Numbered from the stretch's first letter, positions 11,876 through 24,418 are shown. The stretch: 64,000 bases of DNA from Nautilus pompilius (GCA_018389105.1 JACATO010000648.1:434001-498000), one strand, 5' to 3'. Notes: generated from the sequence alone by a model not told the origin. Numbers and translations are program-made.

Positions 11876-13441
11876 GTAAGTACCCAGCAAAACCATAGCT
11901 GAGTTTACAGATGTTTTTACATTCAAAAACATGGAGAAATGGCTAAATCAACTAAAACAAACAACTCACTGAAATAGCTTTTAAACTGGCTGACAGTTAC
12001 TAGTAACAGCACCTACAGCTGGTCATTTACTTTGCTGCTGCTTCTGCTCTTATTTTGTTATGAAACAAACCACATTTCATTATGGAGCCTTGAAAATGGT
12101 TTCCATAATTCCCAATTAATAATGTTCTCTATTTGCTAATAACTACCATGTTCATTGAGAGTCCTTAGGAGGCTAAACCTGGTCAAAGATTTCAGCAAGA
12201 AATCTGAGCGAGTATGTGGGGTCAGCGTGTGAGAAAAGTAAACGCCAGGTCAGAAAATAAACGGTTGGGCCAGAAAAGCTACGTCGTCTAGGAGTCGTAC
12301 CCAAGATGTCAGGGGGCATGAAAAGTATGAAAAGGCGAGGTCTAGGAAGGATCAGATCCTGAGCAGATTTTTGTTGGGTTCACCTTCTACCAGATGACAT
12401 GAAAAATTAATCTAAAGTATACACACAAATAAAAAACATTATAAAGAAGTTAAAATTTTAGATTGCATTCACAAAGGTAATCAGACTCCGTCTACTAAAC
12501 CCCTCAAAAAAATACAAGTAGTTATCTCCCTTGTGACATAACCAGGTACCAAAACACAGTTTTCCAGTCTGGGCAGGAGAGGTGCACAGCCTTTAGGTGG
12601 ATACAATTGATAGTTTAACCAACCTAGCAAACCTTTAACTTGCTGTCACATTTTTTGTTTTTAAATTTTTTTTGCTCTCTCATATTTACTCCCTCCTAAC
12701 AAGTATTTCTCCATGATATCCTCTGAGAATAGTAATTGTTATTCCATCATCTTGTGAGGTGGGTGTTGAAAGTGGAAGCCTCAGTCAATGCTGAGTAAAA
12801 ATTCTAGGAACGCGGGCACCGGTGTTGCTAGGGTATTCTGTCAGTTGTGTCTCATGAGTTGCTTCATTGTCGTTAAATGCCCATTGCTCCTTTAGTCCCT
12901 CCATTCCTTCACTTAAGGTTTTCCATCTATTGTTCTCAACCGAATGCCCTTGAAAGGATGGAGAAATTCTTAACTGATTAGGGGAGGAATGACAGACGGT
13001 GGAGCAAGTCCAAGTAAAGACGGTGGGGATGCTTTAAATATTAGAATGGAATGTAAAGAAACCAAGTTCAGAAGATACTAAGAAAACCCTGCGATTCATC
13101 ATTAATGGAGAGAAGCCTCAATACTGATTATGCATGACCGTTTTGTGACATCATGTTTGTCACATCGTGTTTGTGACATCATGCTTGTGTGGAGCGAGAT
13201 TTTCTGCTGTAGCTGTCATAGAGACACTGTTAATTACAGAAAAGGAGCAGAAGATTCGCTAATTATTCATCAGTCTCAAGTTTTGAGGAACTTTGTGCCG
13301 AGAAGCCAGCTCACCCACCTATCTAATAGAGGTTAGTTACTGGTTCCATGGTTTTAGTAATTTTTATGTTTAAATTTAAGAATTTTACAATATAAAGTTT
13401 CTTGCAGGCAAAAAAAAAAAAATATTGATTTTGCTGCTATC
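11876..13441. other. Intron-like remnant then unassigned sequence, unit A
   Basis: Up to about 12,150 this matches intron 3 of the F5/8C gene (21,337-21,610). Beyond that no gene was recognised. At 13,145-13,186 there are three imperfect copies of a 14-base repeat (GTGACATCATGTTT). Unit B carries the same content. Confidence 0.5.
13145..13186. repeat. Short tandem repeat, 14 bp x 3
   Basis: Copies begin at 13,145, 13,159 and 13,173: GTGACATCATGTTT, GTCACATCGTGTTT, GTGACATCATGCTT. The same array is in unit B near 36,035. The TGACATCA core resembles a CRE/AP-1 site, but no promoter context is apparent. Confidence 0.6.
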
Positions 13442-13504
13442 GCTTAAAAAATTTCTGAGAGAAGGATACGAGGGACCCCACTGTATCAAGTTTGGAAACC
13501 ACTG
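13442..13504 (-). mobile_element. hAT-like terminal sequence, unit A
   Basis: On the minus strand, from 13,504, the sequence starts CAGTGGTTTCCAAAC and continues with an 'acagtggggtccc' stretch. This is the classic terminus of hAT (Charlie-type) elements and their non-autonomous derivatives. The opposite end was not found, so the extent is unknown. Unit B has the same terminus ending at 36,393. Confidence 0.4.
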
Positions 13505-14079
13505 AGATAACAGTTCGGTTTCCTTAATCCAAACCATCACATTAAAGAGACCATGTCGATTTTCATAATTCTGCGTCAACAAATTTAAAAAAAAATTATT
13601 TGAGGAATGGAGAAAAGACCCAGTTTTAACTGATACAAATTGAAGTGCTACTGATTCCACAGACCCTTCCTAGGAATAAAACAGTTGTTTCCTCCCCCCC
13701 CTTTCTTCATAGTTAGTTAGCAGTTTTGGGTTTACAACTTCTAATGGAGAATTGTCTATTGTTCATACTTTGGGGAGGATTAATGAGAAATGTTTCGCAT
13801 TTTCAACACCAAAATATGCATACTTACTGTAAATTTGGACTTATAAGACGAGGAATTTGTATCAGAAATCCAGGCCTAGTCTTTTTATCTGAAATGGATG
13901 AAATTAATATATATTGAAAAAAAAAAAAAAAAAAAAAAAAATGCATTAAAGCCGAAAAATACGCTGTGGAGTTCATATAAAACTACTTGGTGAACACGGG
14001 GTTTTCTTCAGTAGGACCAGTGTTCACTGTTCATCAAAGTATGCTTAATTATCCAAACAGTAACAGGCCACCTGTTACA

Positions 14080-14520
14080 TCACACAAATCCTACACAGCA
14101 GCCTTTAAACTGAAAGTGGTAAAATTTGCCAAGGAAAATAGAGGCTGCTGCTCACTGGCATCAGTAAAAAAATGTGCCAAGGAATGGTGCAGAGAAAAAG
14201 GGATACTCTACACACAACAAAGAAAACTAGGGCGGCAAATCATTGGTGTATATCTCAATGGAAAAACAATGAGGACAGGTTAGAAGCGTATACATTGTCA
14301 CAGACTTAACACTGTTCGTGAGAGATTAAAAGTGAAACAAATCGCCACTGAGTTGGGAGTAGAGACCTTTGTGGGCGGTCCATTGTGGTGTTTCTGCTTT
14401 ATGCGTGGAAAAACTGCATAACAGGCAGCGCGCAACTGTATCACAGAAACTGCCTGAAGACCTCGAAGAGAAGGAAATGCAAACAGAAAGGGTGATTTTG
14501 TTGAAGGATTACAGTAGAAT
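14080..14520 (+). mobile_element. pogo/Tigger-type transposon fragment, unit A
   Basis: An N-terminal helix-turn-helix is encoded near 14,090-14,195: KSYTAAFKLKVVKFAKENRG, then KKCAKEWC. It is followed in other frames by RERLKVKQIATELGVETF, WCFCFMR, and TVSQKLPEDLEEKEMQ (around 14,430-14,480). These are the successive conserved segments of the CENP-B-type DNA-binding region of pogo/Tigger transposases. The frame is broken between them and no DDE catalytic domain was found, so only the DNA-binding half survives. A 25-base A-run (13,917-13,941) lies upstream. Confidence 0.68.
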
Positions 14521-16204
14521 TTCTTAATGCTAATGAATATGGCTTAAGATGACAAAACAGCATAATTGGAACCAACTGTAATAGAAGTTTCTGTCTGATT
14601 TCACTTTTATGAAAAAAAAAATCAAGTTTGATGATTCAGACTGTGAAAGCAAAGTTCACCAATATCAAAAAATGAATGCTCCCACACTGACTGATTACCA
14701 TTTACACTAGTGATAATGGAAAAGTAACTCTGTGTATCACATCAGACTACAGTAATTTGTTCGGAGTTCATATTTATTCAAAACCAAATTAGTTGTAAAA
14801 TCTATTTCAGTATATCCTGTTGTCCAATAAGTCTGCTTAATATATTTGAATTACTAAGTTATTACCTCCCTTTACTTAGCAATAGTGCATGGTTTTGCTT
14901 ACTAGTTGCTTATAAATCTGTTCAGCATTTGAAAATCATTGACTTTAATAAGCAGTACGCCTGTACATTGTTTATAATAAAACAAAATTTCCCTATTCTT
15001 TGCCTACTTTAATATCTGCATATACAGATTAAGAAGCAACATCAATCTAGCTGCACTTATGCTTGGAGTAAACTCAATATCGAAATGCCATATGTACTTT
15101 AACAATTGTGTTAACATATAGCCTACAAATGCAGTTTCCACAGTGTCTACCTGATAAAGCCACCCATCATTAATCAGTAGACTGGTATCTTTGTAGTCTG
15201 AATACCGTTTTCACAATGAAAGGTAATCTCTTTTTGAAGTCAGGTAAAAATCACAACCAAAATTGTTAAAGTACATAAAAAAAGTTATTTTGAGCACAAT
15301 ACAAGATTATCGGAAATGCTTATTTTTCCACATTTCTGTTTGAGAATTTCTTTTTAAAGATATAAATGAAATGAGAAGTTGATTTTCATCTCTCTAGATA
15401 GTTATCTCTTGTTATCAATCACAATATCATACTCTCTTGTTAAATCCAATCATACGGAAATCTAATCAAATTGATTACTTTCAAAAAGATTCCTTACCTA
15501 AAAGCCAAAAGGAAATGTAGAAAACTTATTCACTGGGTGTCAGAGTGGAGCTATCAGAACAAAACAAAGCTTAAGTAATGCGTGCCTTATTTATCTTCAG
15601 TGGGGATGTACAGGTAAACAGAACATATAGAAAAATAGGGCAGGGGATATTCCATCCGTGCTGTTCCAAAGCCACAGCGCAGGTGAGTCAGGTACCACTA
15701 CTTAAAGCAGAAAATATGCAAACTTTAAATCTGATGATGTGATTTCAGTGAGGAGAAAGACCCGAGTGTAAAAATGTCATTCTTTTGGAAAAGTAAACTT
15801 TGGACGTTTGCTAAATAGAGACACACAAACAATATGACAGATGAATAAAAGCCATACAAGAGGTGCCAGGATTTTGAAACATCTCCATACTACTTTTGTA
15901 GGCTACTTGAAGAAAACATCGCCCAACAATTTTTAAACGGAATCTTATGTATACTACATTTACATACAAAATCTGGTCAGAATTTGTAAGTTCTGAGAAT
16001 GGTTAATTAAACAACCTGATATTGTTACCTTTACTGAGGACAAAACGTACAATAGAGAACGCAACAGATGTCAAACCAAATGACATCGATTATAGCCTCA
16101 TCTCGTTGTTAAAATTGACAACTCTACACGTGATGACCGGTTGCTGGTGTTCCTTATGTGTCTGTTTCTTAATAAAAATTAGGACCCATTCTGATTTAAA
16201 TTAA
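14521..16204. other. Unassigned sequence, unit A
   Basis: No gene was recognised. It includes the 26-base segment at 14,919-14,944 that is inverted relative to unit B, and a patch near 15,390-15,530 that is clearly more diverged from unit B than its surroundings. Confidence 0.4.
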
Positions 16205-16440
16205 AGCACGTTTTGTTGGATTTGGTCCTCGATCCGTACATCGAGAAAATGTTCCATCAGCTCCACTACATTACCTCTCGCCTTCATAATTGGTACAGCA
16301 CATCCTGGCAATGCACTTTTAATATCGGTGTTGTTGAGAAAAGTTCTCACACTTGATGCAGCTGACCTGAGGAAAGGTGCCTTTCCACAATGTCCAGTTT
16401 TCTTTCCATGCTTATAGCTTGCCTACCTGGTGATGTTGAG
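16205..16440 (-). mobile_element. Tigger-like transposase N-terminus fragment, unit A
   Basis: On the minus strand, AISMERKLDIVERHLSSG is followed, after a frame change, by SVRTFLNNTDIKSALPG and MEHFLDV. This is the 'ls..kKl.Il......DIa....l..STVR.I..N.d.Ik......me..L..Wi.dq' arrangement of Tigger/CENP-B-like transposases. The catalytic region is absent. Unit B keeps a version of the same fragment with an internal deletion of roughly 30 bases. Confidence 0.6.
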
Positions 16441-16638
16441 CCAATAATACTGAGTAAATTGAGACACACGGAGCAAAGCTGACCATTATGTGAGATGAAT
16501 AGTGTACAGTAGGTAAATCAGTGCACACGCCCAGTAATTCAAGATTGTGTAACTGCTCTTTGTTTCTATAATGAAAGAAAAACAGATTAAATTAATTCTC
16601 AGCTTAGATGTAGCTACAAGAACATGAAATCATAAGTA

Positions 16639-17763
16639 TTAGGGTGTTACAAACGTTTTGTTGGATTTTTTAACGCAACGAGACTTCATGTCATTGCTGA
16701 ACGTGAAGTTTATTAGTCAAAGTTAGTTCCATTACAATCAATACACTTCTGCAAACGAGAAATCTGGAGTCGATAAACTGTCGGGAGGCAGTTTCTATTG
16801 CTGCTTCGTTGGAGGAAGATTTCATACGAAGGAAGCTGTCGAGGTGTTTGAAAAGGTGGTAGTCTGTGCGAGAAAGGTCTGGTGAAAAGGCTGGGTGAGG
16901 GAGAACTTTGTACCCCAACCTATTCAGTTTCTGAAGAGTCACCTTTGCAACACAAGGACGAGAATTGTCGTGGAGCAGGAATGGGCCTCTTCGATGCACC
17001 AATGCCAGCTGTCGTTGGGAGAGTTTCTGATTAACGACGTTTAATTCATGACAGTACCTCTCAGCTGTGATAGTTTTGCCAGGTTGTTTAAAGATATAGT
17101 TGATGACACCAGTTGCAGTCCACCAGACATTGACCATGACCTTAAGTGAGTGGAGACTAATTTTTGGAATGTGGTTAGCCACCTTGTCTCTATTGAACCA
17201 CTGTGCTCATCGTTTGCAATTGTTGTAGAGGATCACATAATAATTCGGTCAAGCAATGGGTCGTCTTGGTTTCTTATGACAACCGAAGGCAGATCTCCAA
17301 TCAACGATTTTGTTGTTTTGCATTTGGCTCGTGAGGCATCCACTTGTCCAGCCTTTTCAACTTAGGCTTTCAGACAGTCAACGATGTCCACTACGTTCCT
17401 TATCTTCGAGGCTCACATCTCCTGATTGAAATTTTGTAAACCATCCTTCTACTGTGCGCTCATTTGCTGTGCCCTCGCCCCATGATCGATTAATGTTAGG
17501 AATTGCCTCGCTTACTTTGTGGTCAGGTTTGACCTCGTGAAGCAAAATCACACGAAAAACATTTACATCCATGCTTCACTCAGAACCTGAAACAAACATC
17601 CATTTTATGATTTTTGGAAAAGGTAAGTTTTGCATGATGTTTGGTAAAGCACACGCTACAAGACAGTACATGACTTATCTACATACACCTTCACAAGCAT
17701 GCAAAAAACGAACTCCTAATTAACATAATATAAAAAACCGACAACACTTCTGTATCAACCTAA
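16639..17763 (-). mobile_element. mariner transposon, broken, unit A
   Basis: A complete-ended mariner of 1,125 bp. Imperfect inverted ends TTAGGGTGTTACAAACG (left) and TTAGGTTGATACAGAAG (right, read inward) are flanked by TA on both sides, the mariner target duplication. On the minus strand the transposase N-terminus (17,378-17,572) reads FRVILLHEVKPDHKVSEAIP through SLEDKERSGHR, and the C-terminal half (16,691-17,182) contains VWWTATGVINYIF, LLHDNSRPCVAKVTLQKLNR and FSPDLSRTDYHLFKHLDSFL. This is very similar to the SETMAR/Hsmar1 transposase, whose catalytic motif is D,D34D. The coding frame is interrupted and the middle is shortened, so no working transposase is expected. Its right end lies only 35 bp before the start codon of the F5/8C gene. 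Confidence 0.88.
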
Positions 17764-17798
17764 TACTTGGTATGAAAATTCTTTTCCAGGTTGGAAAC
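17760..17798 (+). promoter_or_regulatory. Acceptor and 5' leader before the F5/8C start codon, unit A
   Basis: TTCTTTTCCAG ends at 17,789, followed by gttggaaacATGG. This looks like an acceptor, so the 9-base leader before ATG probably belongs to an exon spliced to an upstream 5'-UTR exon. A CTAAT branch-point-like motif (17,760-17,764) sits about 26 bases before the AG, and its first four bases are the last bases of the mariner inverted repeat. Unit B is identical here (40,680-40,718). Confidence 0.4.
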
Positions 17799-17868
17799 AT
17801 GGACTCTCCTTCTAAAATGTGGTTTTGTTGCTTTTTGCTGAACATCCCTCAATTCACAATTACTGTAG

Positions 17869-18751
17869 GTAAGTGGTGACCATCTCATTTTTTACTGCCC
17901 AATTTTCACACCACAGCAAAGTTTATAACATTAACTTATGCAGGAGTCCATCATTACCCTCCTGCATTAGCAGTGAAATGACTAGCTATCCAACCTGTGC
18001 TCAGCGACTGTTTCCTGTCAAATTCATCATTGGATCAGATTGACTGACTGCATTTATATATTTAGATGGTGCATGTGTCTCAGCTGGTCTTGGCCATGGG
18101 AGCTGTCAGTTTGTACATTTTTGGACGTCTTATATGTCAACCGAAACTTTCCTTCTTTTCACAAACATTCAGCTCAAGTCAGCACATTAAGCATCCATCA
18201 CAGGAAGCTGCTCCTAGAGAACAGGGTGAGGTGGTCAGCTGCAAGTACAGTGCAGAAAGAATCTACTGGAGTCCTTTATTTTTTTTAGATGTGAGTGGAA
18301 TATGGCACAAAGGGTTGATGGAAATGATCGAACCCTTAGCTCAGTGTATCACTGCCATATCCAGTTAAATCTAAAAAGTATCCAAAACCTTAGCTATCAA
18401 TGAGTCACATGTTCAAGACCACAGTCACCCTTGGAAGCCAGCAGTAAATCAATCTAGAAACATTCAGCATTGAGGCCCTAACCAGAACGTCAGTCAGGAG
18501 AACCAAAACACTTTTTCGTTAGCTGTGTATTATAAAGAAAAATTAAACATGAGATCGTCACATTACTGTCCTATAATGTACTGTGGGCACGGACATTGAC
18601 ACCAGCTCTCTCAGGCCAACAAATCCCATGCAGGTTCCTCAATAGCCAATGACCTCTGATTAAAAGATTTACAAATTTTAAAAACACATTTTATCTCTAA
18701 ATTGGATTTTAAAAAAATGTATTTTTTTTTGCATTATTTTCTGTGTTTTAG
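17869..18751. other. Intron 1 of the unit A F5/8C gene
   Basis: A GTAAGT donor at 17,869 and a TTTTAG acceptor ending at 18,751. The intron contains a small open frame at 18,040-18,368 with no recognised domain and a degenerate tRNA-promoter-like segment near 18,330-18,430. It is nearly identical in unit B. Confidence 0.6.
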
Positions 18752-19020
18752 ATGTAAATGTGGCTGCAGCAGCAAATGGAGGACAATGTACAGGTTCATC
18801 TTCCATTTACAATAGAAACTATAATTGCTCAAAGGCTGTTGATGGAAATTTAACTCACGATGGTGAATGGGCGACGTACAGAGAAGCAATCGGTTCATGG
18901 ATCAACATCCGTTTTAATTCAACCTACTACATAGTGAAGGCAAGAATAATGCAGCGGGGAGCATCAAAAGAGCAGTCCAAAGATGTGGATCTGTCCTTCA
19001 GCAATGGTTCAAAACAAAGG

Positions 19021-21177
19021 GTAACAAACGCTTTACATATCTAATCCTTTCAGTAAATAAATTGTACAATAGAAATGGAATATAGACTGCAGGCAAAAAT
19101 TATACCGTTGTTCAATACAGTAATGAATTTATTTTTGCATAATAAACCATAGGCTACAATGCAATATTTAAACATTAGTTTTATGATTGATCAGTCATTT
19201 ATTGTGTTAAATAATATTCTGTATTCAAAATGTATTTCAAAACATACATTTATTAAAGCTAAGTGTTTATTCCATAGTTGCATCTGTATGTGAAATTGCT
19301 ACAAATGTGAGAACAAGATTTAACTGCCATGACCTTAGAAATGTCAAGTGGCAGTTCAGTATTTTGTTAAATAACTTACGGGCACCACTGTAGATTGCAG
19401 TTCAATATTATACTAAGCTAAGATCATATTTTTTGTGTGCTTCCCTGTTATACAGCAACATACCATAAGAATGCAGTCACTTTATAAAATATTCTACCAA
19501 TGATTCTCCATCTTCTGCTGCTGCTGTAAGACTAATATTTGCTTTTAAAAGCAAGGATTTTATTTGTTTTATATGCTACTATTTTTCTATTTTTTATAAA
19601 GGTAAATCTTACAAATGATAAATGACCATGTCCAAAACTTGATTCCAGTGGTCAATGGTCCATTCTCGTCATTGTTACTTTTCCTTATTATCTGAAAGTA
19701 TTCTCATATGCTCAAATACCTACTACATAAAACTGTTCTAGCATAAATATGACATTCTTATGGCAATTTACAACAGGTAATCAAACTGATTATTCAGATA
19801 TTCTTCTGGAACATACAACTATCAGGGAAACAATCAATAATATTCAAAAATCATTGAGAAGTTGTGTTGTCATGGGTATCATGTCAAGTTAAACGGGTAG
19901 ATATGAAAACAGATTTTGTTTAATTTCTAAGATGATTCAGAACTGTTGGCCATGTCTGTTCAGTTAGATGAATGCAAGATCTGTACTTGGATGAATTAGG
20001 CTGACTGTAATAAAAAGGGAAAATAAGAAAAATTTAGTACACAAAACAAGCTAAAATCAGTGGTTCCTCTAATTTCAGTGTTTATCAAGATACAAGTCAT
20101 TTATTTTCAAACAAAAGTACCAAGGGTTCAAGGAAACCTACTTAACAGGTGTAGACATAGTTTGCTTGACATACCAAAAACATGCCTCTCCCATCCCTCC
20201 ACCCTACTGGGATAACAAGACTTGTAACCATTTGTTCATCCTGTGACTTCATCTACACAAGCTGCAAGTTTAATGAACTCTATCAGTAACTGACTATACA
20301 TTCGGATTCTGCTCTCATACTTAGACCAGAATGTACTAAGGGATATAAACGGAATCAATACTCTAAATACTCCTTCGCTGAGAATAAATTAGAATTTACC
20401 TTTCATGCCCTTCCATCTTTTATTTGTTAAAAAACAGAAGCTAACAGGTTAAATTTATTCTGATTACCTATGGAGAGTCACATATGGATTGAAAAATAAT
20501 TTTCTGTTTCTACAGAGATAGAATAGAAACTGTAAACATAAATGGACAAACTAAGCAGTCAGTGATATCCTCTTGTGTGTTTTTAGTGCATTCCACTGAA
20601 TATAATAAATTTAATTATTCATCATTTTCTGTTCCCATACTTTACTTTCGTTGAAATTTTATTAAATTATGATTGCATGTCAAATGAAATATGATTGGAA
20701 AATTTTTTACATGTTATAGTTTGTTAGCTTTTGGTAAATAAATCAAATATTCAGTTTTTCAAAATTCTAAAAATGTAAGAAAATGTCTAAAATTAATCAA
20801 AACAGCAGTAAAAATATGCCAAATCACTTTGACATTGCTTTGAAACAAGTTTTATCTTCAGGTAAAAGTATTTCCAGATTCTGTTGATTAACAGAAAATA
20901 AAACTTTCATTCGAGTGTTCAAGGTCATTGTGGCAATGAAACGTTTTTGAGGCTGCATCACCCGGGTTGAACATTGATTCCTCAGAAAACTCCTTATGGA
21001 AAGTTGGCTATTTGACCACGGTTTCATTTTAAGGAAAAACTGCATCCTCTAGATATGGTAGAATATTCTGGATATCTGTCCATTTGGCACAACACTGATT
21101 ATATTTGCTATCACTTATAAATATCAGCTTCAGTACATGGACTAATCATATGTAAATAAGTTTTCTTCTTCCTTCAG
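19021..21177. other. Intron 2 of the unit A F5/8C gene
   Basis: The donor GTAACA is weak but shared by both units; the acceptor is cttccttcag. The first ~150 bases after exon 2 are more diverged from unit B than the rest. The section 20,030-20,160 is shared with the decayed paralogue at 11,260-11,385, which shows their common origin. Confidence 0.6.
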
Positions 21178-21336
21178 ATTCGCCTGACAAAAAACACTGA
21201 CCGTAACTACAAAGCTGCTGCTGTTTGGGATACTTTCAACCTGGTTCCTGTGGTAGCTAATAGTGTGAACCTCACAGTGGTGTCTGTCTATACAAATACC
21301 ACAATGGATTTCGAGAAATTGAGTTCTACGCTACTC

Positions 21337-24300
21337 GTAAGTACCAAGCAAACCTGTAGCAGAGTTTACAGTTGTTGTTTACATTCAAAAACATGATGAA
21401 ATGGCTGGATAAATTAAAATAAACAACCCACTGAAATAGCTTTTAAACTGGCTGACACAGTCACTAGTAACAGCACCTACAGTTGGTCATTTACTTTGCT
21501 GCTCCTGCTCTTATTTTGTTATGAAACAACCCACATTTCATCATGGAGCCTTGAAAATGGTTTGCAGAATTCACAATTAATAATGTTCTCTATTTGCTAA
21601 TAACTACCATGTGTTTTGGACTCTACACATTCAAACTCCTGGATCATTTCCAATGCTGCTGCTTCATTCTAGCTTCAAGTACATACACGTGAGAGTAAAC
21701 TATGTAATAAATATTAAAACCACTCTAAATTGGTCGATAGATGGATGTTATCCTCTTCAGAATTGAAAGTTTAAAATAGAAAAATATGGCAGTAGAGACC
21801 AGAAAATGAGGGGGGGGGGAATAATTCAATTTAAGCAAAATCTATTGTCAATCAAAACAGGAAATGCAGAAACAGTCAAAACTTCTGAAGAACCACCAGT
21901 AGACAACAATTAGAACAGCAACAACAAAGAGCTGAGGGGAGAGAAAGAAAGAATATATGTAGTAAAAGGAGGAGTTTTCTACTCTTTATGGTCAGATATA
22001 TGGAATCCGATAATTAACCATTCTGGTGGGTTTTAATATCAAATCTCAACAGCAACTGGCTACTGCCTCTGATCACCTCCCTTTGCTTTTGTTACTTTTC
22101 TCAGATTTGGTTCTGTGCAGTTTGATGATGATGATAGCTGATGGATTTGACCCTCTCATGTCTCTCTGAAGTGTTTATTACCAAACACATTTAACAAACC
22201 TCTAGTTTTATAGAGAATCAGTTTAGATTAGTTCAGTTGTTAAATGGAGGCAGGTGCTATGGGTCCCCAGGGAAGACAGGTGACCAACAACACAACTTTT
22301 ATCATTAGTACCTTGTCTTGACAGTAATTTATACCACAAATTGATATTCAGATTGTCAGATTTATCTCACCTGCTTGAATGCTATTATCTACTTGTATGT
22401 GTGGTAAGTAAATACTTCATTCTCATAGATCAGTGTACCTCATGGAATAAAATTAATATCACCAGATTCTATACAGAATTACTAATCTATAATCATAAAT
22501 GCATTCATCATTAAACTATGTGCTAATGTGACAAGCAGCTGATATTTTTTAAAGGAACAAGATTAAACAAAGGCATTTACTTATCTTCTGATATTATTCA
22601 GCAGTTAGTAACCTGCAATGGAAAATGTATAAAATGGTTATTGAAATGACAATCATTGTAAATCTTGTGGTGTTAGATGCATGATTAATACTTCATACAT
22701 TAAATGCTGCTCGCAAGACATTAAATATGCATCTGTGATAGACTCTTCACATCCTATTGCAAAAGATGAGATAGTTCAGATACTGAAGAGTTCACCTCTT
22801 CTGTACATTAGGCCTGATCTGATACTAAAGATCAGCCATCAAGTTTGAAGTTGGGCTTATGGTGGCCAAAAAGAATTCACTTGCATTATCCCTGACATAT
22901 TGCAAACATACAGCATCATGGTGAGGTTTGGCTTGGTGATCATTGAACACTGGTTAATGACAAGTGGGTAATTAATTATCCAATTTAGGATGCTCATCAG
23001 GCTGAATTTAAAATTTCAGGCATGGTGAATAGATGATGATTACATTCATTAGATCTGATCCATACACACACTGATGTAGCAACCTCGACAAACAATATCC
23101 CACCAATGTTTTCCTGATTGCCATATGTTTCGCCAAATTTTAATTAGACCAATGAAATCAACCTCTATGTTCTTAATTACAAGAACTAGCCTAGTTCTTA
23201 TGTTGATCCAACAACCCCTGATGTAGCGTATGCCAAATGGTGTGATACCCAAACAGATTCTGGACACAAATCTGATAAGAGAACATGTTGCAGGATTTCA
23301 ATAGATTCTTTAGGTTTGGGTCATTGGTGAAAGTGGATAAATAGAGGACCCATCTTATCTAGAAGTCATTTACAGATGACTGGAAACATATGAAGACTTA
23401 GCTGGAACAGCACAATTATTGGTGGCTAAGAATTTGCAGAGATTCATTGTCTCAAATGAGATGGGATTATTGATAACACGAGTGTCAGTTTACCTCCCTT
23501 CAAAAGAGTATATTAATCCAAACACATGATGCTTACCAGAGATAATGATTTCTATCAGAACAAAAAAAACACTTATTTTGTTCCTGATTTCATTTTTCAA
23601 CATGTCTATTTCCCATCCAGATGCCTCATTGAAAGGTGTCCCCTGTGCCTAGTGTTTTTATTCTTAGGCTTGTGTTAAAAGGTGATCATGTCAAAAGGAA
23701 TCCGGACTATACTGGTGTCTTTAGAGAAAGAGGATGAACAATCATCACTGCAGTTCTAGTAAGCCTGTTGCCACCATTTTGGCATAAACAAATGGAAACC
23801 CTCTCATAGCTGTCTGCCTGCATCTTTGCTTGTTATCTCTAAATTATCATCCAGTTTTCCAGAGTCAAAATGGGTGATAATGAAAACATGGGACATTTTG
23901 TGATAAAGAAGTGTTCTAAAAACAAAAGAAAATCAAACTTTGTCCATTATTCTTTGTTCTTTGAAAATCATAACCAAATTTGACTATTTTTTTAAAAACT
24001 AGGAAAATATTTCATTAAATGTTGTTTTAAAATCTATAATAATATTTATTATAAAGAAAATAGTAGATGATTTGCTTTGTAACAGATATACATTCCTGTA
24101 TCTGGTTGTCACATTGATTTCTTTGTTTTTGCTGTAGTTCTTGTATGAAACATTAACTTTTCCATTTCCACATTTGGCTAACACCCTGACATAGAAGGAT
24201 TACATATTTTCTGTTTTGTATTTATGAAGGACAGTGTTATGTTAAGATGGTGCTTTTGATTATTTCATATTAACCATTGCAAGTGACAATGGCACCAATG

Positions 24301-24418
24301 TCTCTGAAGCTATGACAGAAAGTGGATACGTAAATAAAACCACTGTCCATGCTGTGAAGTGTGTTATATCATTCATGAATTTGTTTTCAAACTATCCACA
24401 TTTCCCTTTCTTTTCCAG
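21337..24418. other. Intron 3 of the unit A F5/8C gene
   Basis: A GTAAGT donor and a strong polypyrimidine acceptor (ccctttcttttccag). No internal gene was recognised. The first ~270 bases match the sequence after the decayed paralogue's second exon (11,876-12,150). Confidence 0.6.

Noticed and set aside
17150-17365. Plus-strand frames across the mariner (also 40,031-40,345)
   Set aside because: They are antisense shadows of the transposase on the minus strand.
18040-18368. Overlapping 82- and 100-codon frames in intron 1 (and 40,986-41,290 in unit B)
   Set aside because: They lie within an intron, have no domain or splice signals, and the unit B version changes length through indels without frame preservation.
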